33,672 nucleotides of DNA from NCBI GenBank assembly GCA_947570505.1, contig CANOTH010000010.1:1-33672 (forward strand). The letters run 5' to 3'. The translations under genes and the position numbers were made by a program. The stretch is from an uncultured Candidatus Saccharibacteria bacterium (GTDB taxonomy: Bacteria > Patescibacteriota > Saccharimonadia > Saccharimonadales > Saccharimonadaceae). This document shows, in pieces, positions 7,482-15,953 of this stretch. The notes under the pieces are model-generated. The model did no database searches. It saw only the letters and a program-made list of their open reading frames with translations, and was not told the origin of the DNA. Each line of letters begins with the position of its first letter. The first letter of the stretch is position 1.

Positions 7482-8796
7482 GCTTCCCCTCTTTTACTAA
7501 CTTTTGCATTGCTTTACGGAAATGACTGCCGGAGAACTTTTGAGCAGTGGCGGCAATTGCTTTCGGCTGTAATTTCAACTGCTCAAATTCTCGAAAAGCC
7601 TTAATTAGAGAGTTGACGTCCTGCCTTGGAAAAGTCACACCATTGATTCCTGGCTTAATAAAATCCTGGCTCCCACCCTTAGCATAGGCAATCACCGGGC
7701 AACCTGCTGCTAAGGCTTCAACTGGAGCAATACCGAATGGTTCTAGACTAGGGAAAATATAAGCTTTGGCATGTTGCAAAAAAACTGCTAATTCCCCACT
7801 GGTGAGCCATGGAATAAATGTAATCAAACTAGAACTATTGGCCAATTTAACTAGGCGCTGATGTTCCGAGCCGTCACCAATGACTACTAAGTGTTTCTTT
7901 GCTGCCAAGCAGGCGGAGATAGCTAGATCTACCCGTTTCCAGGTTACCTGGCGGCAAGAAATGACATAATATTCGAATTTTGACAATGATTTTTGGCCTT
8001 TTTTGTGGAAAACTTGTGGAAAACTTGTGGAAAATTCCTCCAGTTCTGTGCATTTCTGTGACTTTTCTTGTGGAATACTGGTGGATAACTCTTGACTAGC
8101 GGTGGATTTTTGGCGCGAATCCGTGGATAAACCTGTGCATAACTTGGTGGAAAACCGTTCTACATCCACTGGAGGATGGACTACCTGAGCCTCGCGGTGA
8201 TAATATTTCTGAATTTCGTCGGCAGCATAATCCGAAATCGTGACAAACTGATCTGGTCTCTGACTCGCCTTATAATCAGCTCGACGTAAAGGTCTAACAA
8301 ATATTTTAAAGCAAAAACGCACGAAGAAATTCAGCCAACCAAAACCAGGATCTTGGATATACTGGTCGTAAGCTTGCCAATAATACTGTGTGGGTACATG
8401 GCAATAACAAATATGGCAGGCTTTATGATATTGACTTTTATCATGATGTGTGCTATAATTAGAAGATGGAGTCTTTTTCTTGGCCGGTTTTATAGTCTGT
8501 ACGGCTTTAGCTTCGGCACCAGTCACAGAAATTACTACATCGTAGGTAGATAAATCTAGATGTGAAAAATAGATCTGCCGCAAGGGACCCAGAATTTTGC
8601 GCCAGCTTTTCGGGAAAATTTGTAACCAGCCCGTGCGCACATCAGCATCACGGAACCAATCAATTCCCTGTTTGCTATACTGAGAAGTATAAATCGGGGC
8701 TGAAGGATACATACGATGCAATTCTAATAAAACTTTTTCGGCTCCACCAGTAGTAGTGAGCCAATCGCAGACTAAGGCGATGCGCGGTTGAGACAT
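7468..8796 (-). CDS. family 4 glycosyltransferase with an extra low-complexity linker
   Basis: A 442-residue GT-B fold enzyme of CAZy family GT4, probably adding a hexose to the lipid-linked glycan on the cytoplasmic face. The N-terminal domain begins with the GGAEK motif (17-21). The C-terminal domain has CRQVTWKR (281-288) and the donor-binding E-x7-E region FGIAPVEALAAGCPVIA (354-370). Between them, where relatives run directly from the 'PPVDVERF' strand to the C-domain, is an insert of about 57 residues (216-272) rich in S, T, Q and K. The DNA of this insert is a dense array of DnaA-box-like repeats. A second small insert lies at 102-124. The gene is second in the operon, 2 bp after the WbaP-like stop. 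Confidence 0.88.
   Translation of the reverse strand: MSQPRIALVCDWLTTTGGAEKVLLELHRMYPSAPIYTSQYSKQGIDWFRDADVRTGWLQIFPKSWRKILGPLRQIYFSHLDLSTYDVVISVTGAEAKAVQTIKPAKKKTPSSNYSTHHDKSQYHKACHICYCHVPTQYYWQAYDQYIQDPGFGWLNFFVRFCFKIFVRPLRRADYKASQRPDQFVTISDYAADEIQKYYHREAQVVHPPVDVERFSTKLCTGLSTDSRQKSTASQELSTSIPQEKSQKCTELEEFSTSFPQVFHKKGQKSLSKFEYYVISCRQVTWKRVDLAISACLAAKKHLVVIGDGSEHQRLVKLANSSSLITFIPWLTSGELAVFLQHAKAYIFPSLEPFGIAPVEALAAGCPVIAYAKGGSQDFIKPGINGVTFPRQDVNSLIKAFREFEQLKLQPKAIAATAQKFSGSHFRKAMQKLVKEGKHEIF
8004..8154 (-). repeat. array of ten DnaA-box-like 9-mers inside the GT4 coding region
   Basis: Ten 9-mers resembling TTATNCACA lie on the minus strand, all in one orientation, at + coordinates 8004, 8015, 8026, 8047, 8069, 8080, 8101, 8122, 8134 and 8146. 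The one at 8134-8142 (TTATGCACA) is a perfect match. 8122 is TTATCCACG and 8080 is TTATCCACC. The first three are identical TTTTCCACA in an 11-bp tandem repeat. The one at 8101 is weak (3 mismatches). Start spacings are 11, 11, 21, 22, 11, 21, 21, 12 and 12 bp, close to whole turns of the helix. They occupy exactly the extra linker of the protein. Confidence 0.75.
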
Positions 8797-8798
8797 AA

Positions 8799-10223
8799 TT
8801 ATTTAGCCCCTCGGCGAAACAATACGGCACTAATTGTGCGCAATATAATCTGAAAATCCATGGTCAGCGACCAATTCTGAATATAATATAAATCGAGAGC
8901 TCGGCGTTCTTCAAAAGAGATGTCGCGGCGACCAGAGACTTGCGCTAGGCCAGTTAAACCAGATTTAACCGACAATAACAGCGAGCGATCTCCATAGTGA
9001 CGTAATTCGCCAGAAACCAGAGCACGGGGGCCGACCAACGAAATATCGCCTCGCACCACATTCCAAAATTGTGGCAGTTCGTCAAGCGAGGTAGCCCGCA
9101 AAAAGCGACCAATTTTGGTAATGCGTGGGTCATTTGGAATCATGTCGCCACCTGCGCGGTATTTTTTGATTAAATTAGGCTTACCCATTTTTTTGAAGGC
9201 CTCCTCTGGAGAAAGCCCTGAGTACTCGGGTTTCATAGAGCGAAACTTATAAATCTTAAAGTGCTGATTATAGCGGGAGAGACGAGTCTCGGCATAGATG
9301 GCTGGAGCTTTGGGGTCAGAAATTTTTTGTACGATCCAAATAATACCAATAGGGATCAAGGACAGAATAAGGGCTAAGCTGCCCAAAATTAGGTCGCAGG
9401 CGCGTTTGGCGATTTTAGCACTACCAGAAAGTGGAGTAACCTTAACTAAGATAGCTGGAGTGTCACCGACTAACTCCAAATCACCCATTTGCGACGTCAG
9501 CATGGCTGCAGACGGGACAAAGTAATACGGCAGGTGCCGATTGAGGGCTTGGCGATAGACGTAATCGGTATGCTGATCGTCAGTTTGGAAAATCACATCT
9601 GGCTTCGCGCGACGCAGGGCTTCTTTGAGCGAAGAATATTGCCTGCGACGTAAATCCTTGGGGATGTAACGAGCTCCAGCAACCACCCCGCCTAGGCTGA
9701 AGCCAGATTCCGGAAAGGCAGAAATATAATCGGCCAGGTATTCGGTATTCTTGCTATTGCCGATAATGACGGCACGGAGGGTAACTCGGTGAGTCTTGAA
9801 AATATGATTACGAATAGCCCGCACAACTCCTCGAAAGATACACAAAAAGAAAAAACAAGACAAAACAGCATAAAAAGCCATAGTACGCACCGGGAAAAGA
9901 TCGACCTGGAAGAAAAAATCATAGGTAATAATCGACATCATGCCGACAATGGAAGCGAGAAAAAGCCGGCCGATTTCTGACCAGCGATTGTAATTCAGAA
10001 AAATAGACTTACTATAAAGGCCGAAGGCTGCTAAGACGATAATATAAACTGGTAGAAGAAAGAGCATTGAACTAGCAAACTCAACTGGAGCGGATTCAAA
10101 GTAAAATGGGCGCTGATCGAGGTGCGTGCGTACGAGATAAGCCACCAAAAAGGAGAGCAACACGGCACAGGCATCACCAAAAATCAGGAAAACGTGGAAA
10201 ATTAGCCCAAAATCCCTCTTCAT
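8799..10223 (-). CDS. WbaP/WcaJ-type undecaprenyl-phosphate sugar-1-phosphate transferase
   Basis: This enzyme starts the polysaccharide by moving a sugar-1-phosphate onto undecaprenyl phosphate. The 474-residue protein has four N-terminal TM helices (about 7-130), a Rossmann-like CoA-binding-type domain (150-240) and a re-entrant/TM helix (277-299). The catalytic PHPT domain carries YKFRSM (325-330), the DELPQFWNVVRGDISLVGPR block (381-400) and SGLTGLAQVSGR (421-432). I place the start at 10223, not at the upstream in-frame ATG at 10295. The family N-terminus begins there, and the 24 extra codons would cover the promoter and overlap the dinD-like stop. An extended -10 ends 6 bp upstream with no Shine-Dalgarno, so the message is likely leaderless. 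First gene of a three-gene operon. The sugar is not certain. Confidence 0.9.
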   Translation of the reverse strand: MKRDFGLIFHVFLIFGDACAVLLSFLVAYLVRTHLDQRPFYFESAPVEFASSMLFLLPVYIIVLAAFGLYSKSIFLNYNRWSEIGRLFLASIVGMMSIITYDFFFQVDLFPVRTMAFYAVLSCFFFLCIFRGVVRAIRNHIFKTHRVTLRAVIIGNSKNTEYLADYISAFPESGFSLGGVVAGARYIPKDLRRRQYSSLKEALRRAKPDVIFQTDDQHTDYVYRQALNRHLPYYFVPSAAMLTSQMGDLELVGDTPAILVKVTPLSGSAKIAKRACDLILGSLALILSLIPIGIIWIVQKISDPKAPAIYAETRLSRYNQHFKIYKFRSMKPEYSGLSPEEAFKKMGKPNLIKKYRAGGDMIPNDPRITKIGRFLRATSLDELPQFWNVVRGDISLVGPRALVSGELRHYGDRSLLLSVKSGLTGLAQVSGRRDISFEERRALDLYYIQNWSLTMDFQIILRTISAVLFRRGAK

Positions 10224-10229
10224 GGGTAT

Positions 10230-10238
10230 ATTATAACA
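10230..10238 (-). promoter_or_regulatory. extended -10 giving a predicted leaderless mRNA (WbaP-like operon)
   Basis: Minus-strand TGTTATAAT is an extended -10 whose last base is 6 bp from the ATG at 10223. No -35 match or Shine-Dalgarno is present. It supports 10223 as the start codon. Confidence 0.65.
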
Positions 10239-10254
10239 TACTAAATGGAACTCG

Positions 10255-11112
10255 TTACTCCTTCGGTAAATTCTTCTGATTCTGGCGATCAGCAATCCTG
10301 CCGTTGTTTTTTAATTCTTTTTGTAATAACTTAATATCTGGCTCTGGTGGTAAATCTTCAAGCTTGATGCCTCGCTGAGTTAAACTACTACGGATGGTCT
10401 GATTATTAGCGCAGTGTTCAGAATTAATAGGTGAGAATCCGTTTAGATTATTGCGTTCTGTATTAATATATGTCATTTCATTGGCTAACTGTTTTGCTGT
10501 TAGAGAAATGGTAGGCAGCACGTCTGCTAACGGCTTTGAATTATTAATGCCTAGCTTTTCTTTCATTTGCTGAGTATTATTACCGCCAAAAAGCACTTTA
10601 TCACCATTAGATTTTATACGGGCCAACTCACTTCTGGTCACTTCATGATCATTGATAATAGTAGATAGTTTTTTGTCCGATTCGCTGTATTTATAGCGAG
10701 CTTCAATACGGGCCATTTTTCTTTCTTCGATATCTTGTAATTCCTGACGTCTGGTCTGAATAGCAAAATAAGTTTGCGCTTGAGCAATTTCTGGCTTGTC
10801 TGGTCGCCCATTTTGGGCTATAAGGTAACAATCATAGCGAGTTAAGCGATAATCTGTGATGTATTCTTTTTTTCCTTTACCACTAGCTATTGGCTTCTTG
10901 ACTTCAGGAAGCCAATCATTTATGTTATAATATGGTTGGTTACGAGTGGCGGCCATTGATCGACAAGCCTTTTGGATGACTTTAATAAAGTTATCCCATT
11001 TTGCATAGCCCAATGCTCGCATTAATTCACGAGCACTCCAATATTCCTGACCGTTATCATCGAGGTGTCTGATAGATTCAAAAGAATACTGTGGCCGTTC
11101 GAGATTATTCAT
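10255..11112 (-). CDS. dinD: DinD-family protein (DNA-damage-inducible protein D type)
   Basis: A 285-residue homologue of E. coli DinD, which is LexA-regulated and inhibits RecA filament activities. The N-terminal half carries the family signature: EYWSARELMRALGYAKWDNF (about residues 22-41), then RYDCYLIAQNG, then IAQAQTYFAIQTRRQEL. The last of these is almost identical to E. coli DinD. The C-terminal half has GNNTQQMKEKLGI and a helical tail. The longest ORF begins at 11250, but its first 46 residues are hydrophobic non-family sequence. I choose ATG 11112, which has an extended -10 (TGTTATTAT) 7 bp upstream and no Shine-Dalgarno. It sits inside a polysaccharide island, divergent from galE, with no obvious link to its neighbours. 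No LexA-type operator was recognised. Confidence 0.88.
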   Translation of the reverse strand: MNNLERPQYSFESIRHLDDNGQEYWSARELMRALGYAKWDNFIKVIQKACRSMAATRNQPYYNINDWLPEVKKPIASGKGKKEYITDYRLTRYDCYLIAQNGRPDKPEIAQAQTYFAIQTRRQELQDIEERKMARIEARYKYSESDKKLSTIINDHEVTRSELARIKSNGDKVLFGGNNTQQMKEKLGINNSKPLADVLPTISLTAKQLANEMTYINTERNNLNGFSPINSEHCANNQTIRSSLTQRGIKLEDLPPEPDIKLLQKELKNNGRIADRQNQKNLPKE

Positions 11113-11119
11113 ATTAAGT

Positions 11120-11128
11120 ATAATAACA
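11120..11128 (-). promoter_or_regulatory. extended -10 giving a predicted leaderless mRNA (dinD)
   Basis: Minus-strand TGTTATTAT ends 7 bp before the ATG at 11112. A TTGACA at 11133-11138 is too close to act as its -35. Confidence 0.5.
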
Positions 11129-11196
11129 AAAATGTCAAAAATATGAAAACATAACTGTATTAGATATGCTAAACTTATATTATACAGGGAGGAAAT

Positions 11197-12210
11197 ATGG
11201 CAAAACAGAAGGTATTGGTAACTGGTGGGACGGGTTATATTGGTTCGCACACAGTGGTGGAGTTGATTGAAAACGGTTATGAAGTAGAAATTTTGGATAA
11301 TCTGTACAATAGTAAAATCGGGGTCTTGGACATAATTGAGAAATTAACTGGGGTGCGACCGAAATTTTATGAAGTAGATTTGCGCGATACGGAGGGACTA
11401 GCACGAGTTTTCGCGAAAAATCATTATGATGGTGTGATTCATTTTGCCGGTCTAAAAGCTGTAGCAGAATCTGTAGAAAAGCCACTCGAATATTATGAGA
11501 ATAATGTGGGCGGGACGATTAATTTACTTGAGTGTATGCAGGCATACGGAGTGAAAAATCTGATTTTTTCGTCTTCGGCTACAGTCTACGGTGAGCAAGG
11601 TGAGGAACAGTGTGTTGAGGACATGCCGACTGGCCGCGCATTGACCAACCCGTATGGACGCACTAAGTATTTTATTGAAGAAATACTAAAGGATGTTTGC
11701 GTAAGTGATCCGGAGTTCCATGCGGTGATTTTGCGCTATTTTAATCCGATTGGAGCGCATAGTTCTGGGTTACTAGGTGAAGATCCAAACGATAAGCCTA
11801 ATAATTTGATGCCAATCGTGATGAAAGTGGCCGCTGGCGAGATTTCGGAGTTATCGATCTATGGTAACGATTACCCGACACCTGATGGCACCTGCATGCG
11901 CGATTACATCCACGTGGTAGACCTCGCCAGGGGGCATGTCTGTGCATTAGAAAAAATTGGTCGAGAGCAGATACAGGTTTACAACTTGGGGACCGGCCAG
12001 GCGACATCGGTATTAGAAATTATTAAAGCTTTCTCTAAGGCAAGCGGAGTGGCTTTACCGCACAGAGTTGTTGAGCGAAGACCGGGAGATTTGGCCATAA
12101 TCTGCGCTAATGCGGAAAAAGCTAAAACAGAGTTAGACTGGGAAGCTAAATTAACGGTGGAAGATGCAATACGTGATACACTAAATTATTTGGAGCATCA
12201 AGATGCTTAA
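11197..12210 (+). CDS. galE: UDP-glucose 4-epimerase
   Basis: GalE interconverts UDP-glucose and UDP-galactose (or the N-acetyl forms) in the cytoplasm, feeding the glycosyltransferases of this island. The 337-residue short-chain dehydrogenase-fold protein has the NAD-binding GGTGYIGSH (10-18), the catalytic serine in SSSATVYG (125-132) and the YxxxK pair (Y153, K157) in NPYGRTK. Length is normal for the family. GGGAGG lies just before the ATG. It is divergent from the dinD-like gene with an 84-bp gap; the + strand promoter is not clear, though TATTAT/TATATT-like sequences occur at 11176-11183. The last 8 bp overlap the next gene, so the two form an operon with translational coupling. Confidence 0.95.
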   Translation: MAKQKVLVTGGTGYIGSHTVVELIENGYEVEILDNLYNSKIGVLDIIEKLTGVRPKFYEVDLRDTEGLARVFAKNHYDGVIHFAGLKAVAESVEKPLEYYENNVGGTINLLECMQAYGVKNLIFSSSATVYGEQGEEQCVEDMPTGRALTNPYGRTKYFIEEILKDVCVSDPEFHAVILRYFNPIGAHSSGLLGEDPNDKPNNLMPIVMKVAAGEISELSIYGNDYPTPDGTCMRDYIHVVDLARGHVCALEKIGREQIQVYNLGTGQATSVLEIIKAFSKASGVALPHRVVERRPGDLAIICANAEKAKTELDWEAKLTVEDAIRDTLNYLEHQDA

Positions 12211-13087
12211 GGGGGAGCCGCTAGTTTCGATCATTATCCCAGTTTGGAACACGAGGGAGAGTGCCGAAAAGTTAATCAATGAGCTACTCGAACAGCCATA
12301 TCGGAATATCGAGATTATTGCTGTTGATGATGGTTCGACCGATAATTCCCTGCAGGCATTACAGGGGTTAGCAAAAAATGATACCAGGCTCAAAGTTATA
12401 CACCAAAAAAATGCCGGTGTGAGTGCAGCTAGAAATCGTGGAATAGAGCTTGCAGCCGGAAAATATTTAATATTTATCGATTCTGATGATCAGGTAACGG
12501 CAGATTTTGTAAGTTCGCTGGTCGAAGTTATGGAGAAGAATTCCGCTGCTACTTTAGCATTGACGGGTAAGACATACAATAAAATCCATGAGAGAAAGTC
12601 GGTGGATACTTTTGTGCAGGCAAGACGGTCACGACGCAAGGGAGAACTGCTGTCGCATTATGTGATTTATCTAATGATCCTAGATGGACGAATGTATAGT
12701 ATGACTAGTAAAATCTTTCGTGGTGAAGTTGTTCGTCAATATAATCTCCGCTTGGAGAAAGGTCGGGATTTTGCTGAGGATACAAAATTTACAATTGATT
12801 ATTTAGCAGCACAAGATGGAGAAATTGTTTTTATTCCTCGGCCACTCTATATTTATAATTTTGGGACGGAGACTAGCTTAGTACAAAAGTCGTCTTTGGA
12901 GTGGGAGAATTGGGAGAAGAGCTACCAAGATTTGGAAGAGTGGGCGCGTAATGAGAATAGCGGAAAGTTAGATCTGGGAACGCGTGTACTTTTAAGATTA
13001 ATTCGTTTGCGTTGGCATATCTCACATTATAAAGCTAAGCGGCGCGCCAAACACAAGCTTAGTTCCAGAGATTCTCGTAAGCCTTAG
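12203..13087 (+). CDS. family 2 glycosyltransferase
   Basis: A 294-residue GT-A fold enzyme (CAZy GT2). The N-terminal catalytic domain has the donor-binding strand VSIIIPVWN, the DDGSTDNS loop (about residues 41-48), [15 protein letters not shown] and the metal-binding motif DSDD (about 92-95). The basic tail (RAKRRAKHK region) suggests membrane-surface attachment. The start overlaps the galE stop by 8 bp (ATGCTTAA), so expression depends on galE. The donor may therefore be UDP-galactose or a related sugar, though that is inference from position only. Its last 29 bp overlap the convergent ABC ATPase gene and no terminator is visible between them. Confidence 0.87.
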   Translation: MLKGEPLVSIIIPVWNTRESAEKLINELLEQPYRNIEIIAVDDGSTDNSLQALQGLAKNDTRLKVIHQKNAGVSAARNRGIELAAGKYLIFIDSDDQVTADFVSSLVEVMEKNSAATLALTGKTYNKIHERKSVDTFVQARRSRRKGELLSHYVIYLMILDGRMYSMTSKIFRGEVVRQYNLRLEKGRDFAEDTKFTIDYLAAQDGEIVFIPRPLYIYNFGTETSLVQKSSLEWENWEKSYQDLEEWARNENSGKLDLGTRVLLRLIRLRWHISHYKAKRRAKHKLSSRDSRKP

Positions 13088-13841
13088 CGACTTTTTCGGG
13101 GCTACCCTCGCAGGCAATCTTGCCACCTTCGATCATGATAGCACGATCACAGAATTTTTTGACATTATCCATAGAGTGAGTCACAAGGATCACGGTCTGT
13201 TTACCATGCAGTGAATCAAAATAATCATTACATTTTTTCTGGAACTCAGCATCACCTACGGCCAGCACCTCATCGAGAATCAAGATATCACCCTTTGCCC
13301 GAATCGCAATTGAAAAAGCTAGACGCACCTGCATACCGGACGAATAGTTTTTGAGTTTTTGGTCCATAAAGTCGCCTAGCTCAGCGAACTTCACTATATC
13401 ATCATACATACGATCAATTTCTGTATTACCGAACCCGAGAATTGCACCATTCAAATAGACATTCTCGCGACCAGAAAGCTCCATGTTAAAACCGACACCT
13501 AGCTCGATAAACGGTATTAAACTACCATTGACGACAATTTCGCCAGCACTAGGATAATAAATTCCCGCAAGTAATTTCAACAAGGTGGATTTGCCTGAGC
13601 CATTGCGTCCCACGATGCCAACAAATTCACCCTTCTTAATCTCTAGATTAATCCCATCAAGGACTTGCTGGTCACGATAACCTTTGATGCCGCGCAGACG
13701 ATTAAAGAGGGCTTGTTTGAGACCCCAAGAGCGCTCAGTAGGAAGCCGGAAGCTTTTGCAGAGTCCATGTGCACTGATAGCTAAATCATTATTCTGATCA
13801 TGAGCTTCGACACGCGAACCAATGGTACGTTTATTCGACAT
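13059..13841 (-). CDS. polysaccharide ABC exporter, ATP-binding subunit (Wzt/TagH type)
   Basis: The 260-residue nucleotide-binding subunit of a polysaccharide/teichoic-acid-type ABC exporter. It has Walker [10 protein letters not shown] (78-86), signature YSSGMQVR (166-173), Walker B ILILDE (186-191) and switch histidine in THSM (about 222). The [14 protein letters not shown] region is characteristic of the Wzt/TagH/KpsT class. The C-terminal carbohydrate-binding domain of O-antigen Wzt proteins is absent, as in TagH/KpsT-like short forms. The start is supported by GGAGG (13850-13854) inside the end of the permease gene. The gene begins immediately after the permease stop with no gap, so the two are co-translated. 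The 3' end overlaps the convergent GT2 by 29 bp. Confidence 0.92.
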   Translation of the reverse strand: MSNKRTIGSRVEAHDQNNDLAISAHGLCKSFRLPTERSWGLKQALFNRLRGIKGYRDQQVLDGINLEIKKGEFVGIVGRNGSGKSTLLKLLAGIYYPSAGEIVVNGSLIPFIELGVGFNMELSGRENVYLNGAILGFGNTEIDRMYDDIVKFAELGDFMDQKLKNYSSGMQVRLAFSIAIRAKGDILILDEVLAVGDAEFQKKCNDYFDSLHGKQTVILVTHSMDNVKKFCDRAIMIEGGKIACEGSPEKVAKAYENLWN

Positions 13842-14651
13842 CTAAATTTCCTCCGCAAAGAAATGTGAACGCTTTCGGAAAATGAGAGCTCCGATCACAA
13901 ACACGATAACAACTAAACCAATCGCAAAACATTCAGCCCATCCACCAACAAAACCAATTGTGGTGGTAGTCTCGGTAGTAATCAAACTCCAGCGCACATC
14001 TTGTATGACTTGAGCAATCGGGTTGAGCAAAATGACTTTTGCTGCCCACGCACTGGTTTCCGCCACCATAGCTACGGGATAAATAATTGGTATGGCATAG
14101 AAAAGCGCCTGGATAATGACATCCCAGATTGAACCAACGTCGCGATATTTAACATTGATAGAGCCAAGCAAAAAAGCGATCCCTAGAGCCAAGAGATAGA
14201 GTTCAAAAACTAGCGGTAAGACTAATAACCAACTCCAGCTAGGAGTGACACCATTAATCAGAGCAAAAATCGCTACAACTACAAGGTTAATTAGAACATT
14301 GATGACCGCAGTCAAAGTCGTCGAGACGGTGACAATATACTTCGGAAAGCTAATCTTACGAATCAAATCACCGCGGCCAATCATGGCCTGAATTCCCTGC
14401 TGGCTACATTCGGTAAAGAAGCTCCAGAGCACAGTACCGGTCAATAAATAGACTGGGTAATGTGGGATACCATCGCCGAAGCGTAGCAATTTAGCAAAAA
14501 CAATATACAGAATTGCAAACATTAAGAGTGGGCGTAACAAAGCCCAAAGATATCCTAAAACCGAGCCTTGATAGCGCAGCTTGAAGTCGGTCTTCGTAAG
14601 CTCCTTCAGTAACACTAGGTTATGTTTGTTCCAAACTTGAGGTATTTTCAT
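13842..14651 (-). CDS. polysaccharide ABC exporter, permease subunit (Wzm/TagG type)
   Basis: A 269-residue ABC-2 type permease with about six TM helices. It has the family N-terminal amphipathic helix and the 'TDFKLRYQGSVLGYLWALLR' block (21-40), and RDVGSIWDVIIQALFYAIPIIYP about 170-190. With the next gene it forms an exporter for a lipid-linked polymer across the membrane. No Shine-Dalgarno is seen; an extended -10 (TGATATAAT) ends 8 bp before the ATG, so the message probably has almost no leader. It is the first of a two-gene operon. Its presence beside a Wzx-like flippase gives the island two export routes. Confidence 0.92.
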   Translation of the reverse strand: MKIPQVWNKHNLVLLKELTKTDFKLRYQGSVLGYLWALLRPLLMFAILYIVFAKLLRFGDGIPHYPVYLLTGTVLWSFFTECSQQGIQAMIGRGDLIRKISFPKYIVTVSTTLTAVINVLINLVVVAIFALINGVTPSWSWLLVLPLVFELYLLALGIAFLLGSINVKYRDVGSIWDVIIQALFYAIPIIYPVAMVAETSAWAAKVILLNPIAQVIQDVRWSLITTETTTTIGFVGGWAECFAIGLVVIVFVIGALIFRKRSHFFAEEI

Positions 14652-14659
14652 ATAGAAAT

Positions 14660-14668
14660 ATTATATCA
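14660..14668 (-). promoter_or_regulatory. extended -10 giving a near-leaderless mRNA (ABC exporter operon)
   Basis: Minus-strand TGATATAAT ends 8 bp before the ATG at 14651. No -35 match or Shine-Dalgarno is present. Confidence 0.6.
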
Positions 14669-14733
14669 TAGTTTCGCTATAGCTGCATAATCACAGCTGC
14701 CTGCGCCATATTTGTGCCGTGGGGGTTTGCATA

Positions 14734-14997
14734 ATGGATAACTTGGAGGCATCCGTGAATAGCATTGAGAGGACTGATATGTTTAAGACTAACCGTAAGA
14801 ATAGTAAAAAATTTTCTAGAGCTTTACTCTTTAAGCTAAAGAAACTTGAAGATAATATTTTCAGTGTGGCTAACGCAAAGACTATCTAAAAATGGCAGCG
14901 GTTTGAATCCGTAATCGCTAAGGCCATTTAGTCTTTTCAAAACAGTGATTTAACAAAAAATCTGAAAAAGATTAATATGTCAAAAGACGACAATTAA
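14734..14997 (+). pseudogene. small ORF followed in frame by two stops; possibly a decayed gene
   Basis: The 342-bp gap between the ABC permease and a GT2 holds a + strand ORF of 51 codons (ATG 14734, TAA 14887-14889), starting MDNLEASVNS and ending SVANAKTI. The same frame then reads KWQRFESVIAKAI, TAG (14929-14931), and 21 more codons to TAA 14995, overlapping the convergent GT2 stop. All three pieces have the same K/N/S-rich, helix-forming composition, as if one protein of about 87 residues had gained two nonsense changes. A GGGGG run lies 10 bp before the ATG. A hairpin (AAATGGC 14890-14896 with GCCATTT, about 14923-14929) followed by TCTTTTC could instead be a terminator for the 51-codon form. 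No family is recognised. Confidence 0.35.
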
Positions 14998-15953
14998 AGT
15001 ATCGAGCGGTGATACACTCGGTAAAAGGTTTTAGGAAAATGTTTGAGAAGTATGGACCTTGGTAGTGCTCTGAGGTTGGGAGGATGAATATATTGTAACA
15101 TTCCCTTCTGTTTAGTTGTTTGATGAACTTGCAAAAATTCATTGCGCTCCAAATCAGTAGCCCCACTTAAGAATGATACTACTAGATAATGTAAGATTGC
15201 CTTGGTGCCCGGAATAGCGACAAGCTCGGGAAACATAATTTGTAATTGAGCCAGCATATCTACGACACGACGAGTAGTATGTGTAGTATCGTGCATGATA
15301 CTACCTGTACGTTGACGATAATTATAGCAAATATCTGGAATTGCCTTCACTTTCTCGGCGCGGGCAATAATGAGTGGCGTAAGCCCAAAATCTTCGGATA
15401 AGCGGCCTTTAGCATAGGTAAAGCCGTTTTTTAGAAAAAACTCCCGGCGATAGGCATAAAGCCAGGCATTTTCCGTATAATGATAGCGCGCTAACTTTGG
15501 AAAGGCTTCCACTCCAGGAATAGTTGTAAACCCAGTTTCCGTATGTTGAACTGTTTTGCCATCGGCAAATACTTCTTGAGCTTGGTAACGTAAAAGGTCA
15601 AGGCCCGGTTCTAAACCGTCACGAATCGTTTTTAGAGCCGTATGTTCAAGATAATCGTCTCCGTCAAGAAAGATTAGATACTCGCCTTGGGCCTCCTTAA
15701 TACCGGTATTACGGGCAGCGGAGAGGCCAGCATTATCCTGGTGAATCACTTTAACAGCATAATGCTCAGAATTAGCTTTAACATATTGATCACAAATCTC
15801 GCCAGTGCGATCCGTTGAGCCGTCATCGACCAGGATTAGCTCGTAATCCATATAACTCTGACCCAGTACACTCTCAATACATTCTGAAAGATAATTTTCA
15901 ACATTGTAAGCTGGTACAATAATCGAGAACAGTGGGTTATTCTTTTGTGGCAC
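14994..15953 (-). CDS. family 2 glycosyltransferase (GTG start)
   Basis: A 319-residue GT2 enzyme with FSIIVPAYNVENYLSECIES at the N-terminus, the DDGSTDRTG loop, DNAGLSAARNTGI and the metal motif DGDD, then a lectin-like/helical C-terminal half ending in basic residues. The longest ORF starts at 16016 inside the flippase gene. I place the start at GTG 15953, because AGGAGG lies 6 bp upstream (15960-15965) and the family sequence begins right after it. The gene overlaps the flippase 3' end by 17 bp, so it is the last gene of the operon starting at 18254. It presumably adds one sugar of the repeat unit; the donor is unknown. Confidence 0.87.
   Translation of the reverse strand: MPQKNNPLFSIIVPAYNVENYLSECIESVLGQSYMDYELILVDDGSTDRTGEICDQYVKANSEHYAVKVIHQDNAGLSAARNTGIKEAQGEYLIFLDGDDYLEHTALKTIRDGLEPGLDLLRYQAQEVFADGKTVQHTETGFTTIPGVEAFPKLARYHYTENAWLYAYRREFFLKNGFTYAKGRLSEDFGLTPLIIARAEKVKAIPDICYNYRQRTGSIMHDTTHTTRRVVDMLAQLQIMFPELVAIPGTKAILHYLVVSFLSGATDLERNEFLQVHQTTKQKGMLQYIHPPNLRALPRSILLKHFPKTFYRVYHRSIL

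Noticed and set aside
8004..8154. CRISPR array as an explanation of the GT4 repeats
   Set aside because: Units are 9-11 bp with no spacers of constant length and no cas genes; the motif fits DnaA boxes better.
8004..8154. The array as the chromosomal origin oriC
   Set aside because: No dnaA/dnaN neighbourhood and no adjoining AT-rich unwinding region; kept only as one hypothesis for the finding.
14890..14935. tRNA fragment suggested by GGTTTGAATCC
   Set aside because: Only a T-arm-like match; no anticodon arm, D arm or acceptor stem can be built around it.
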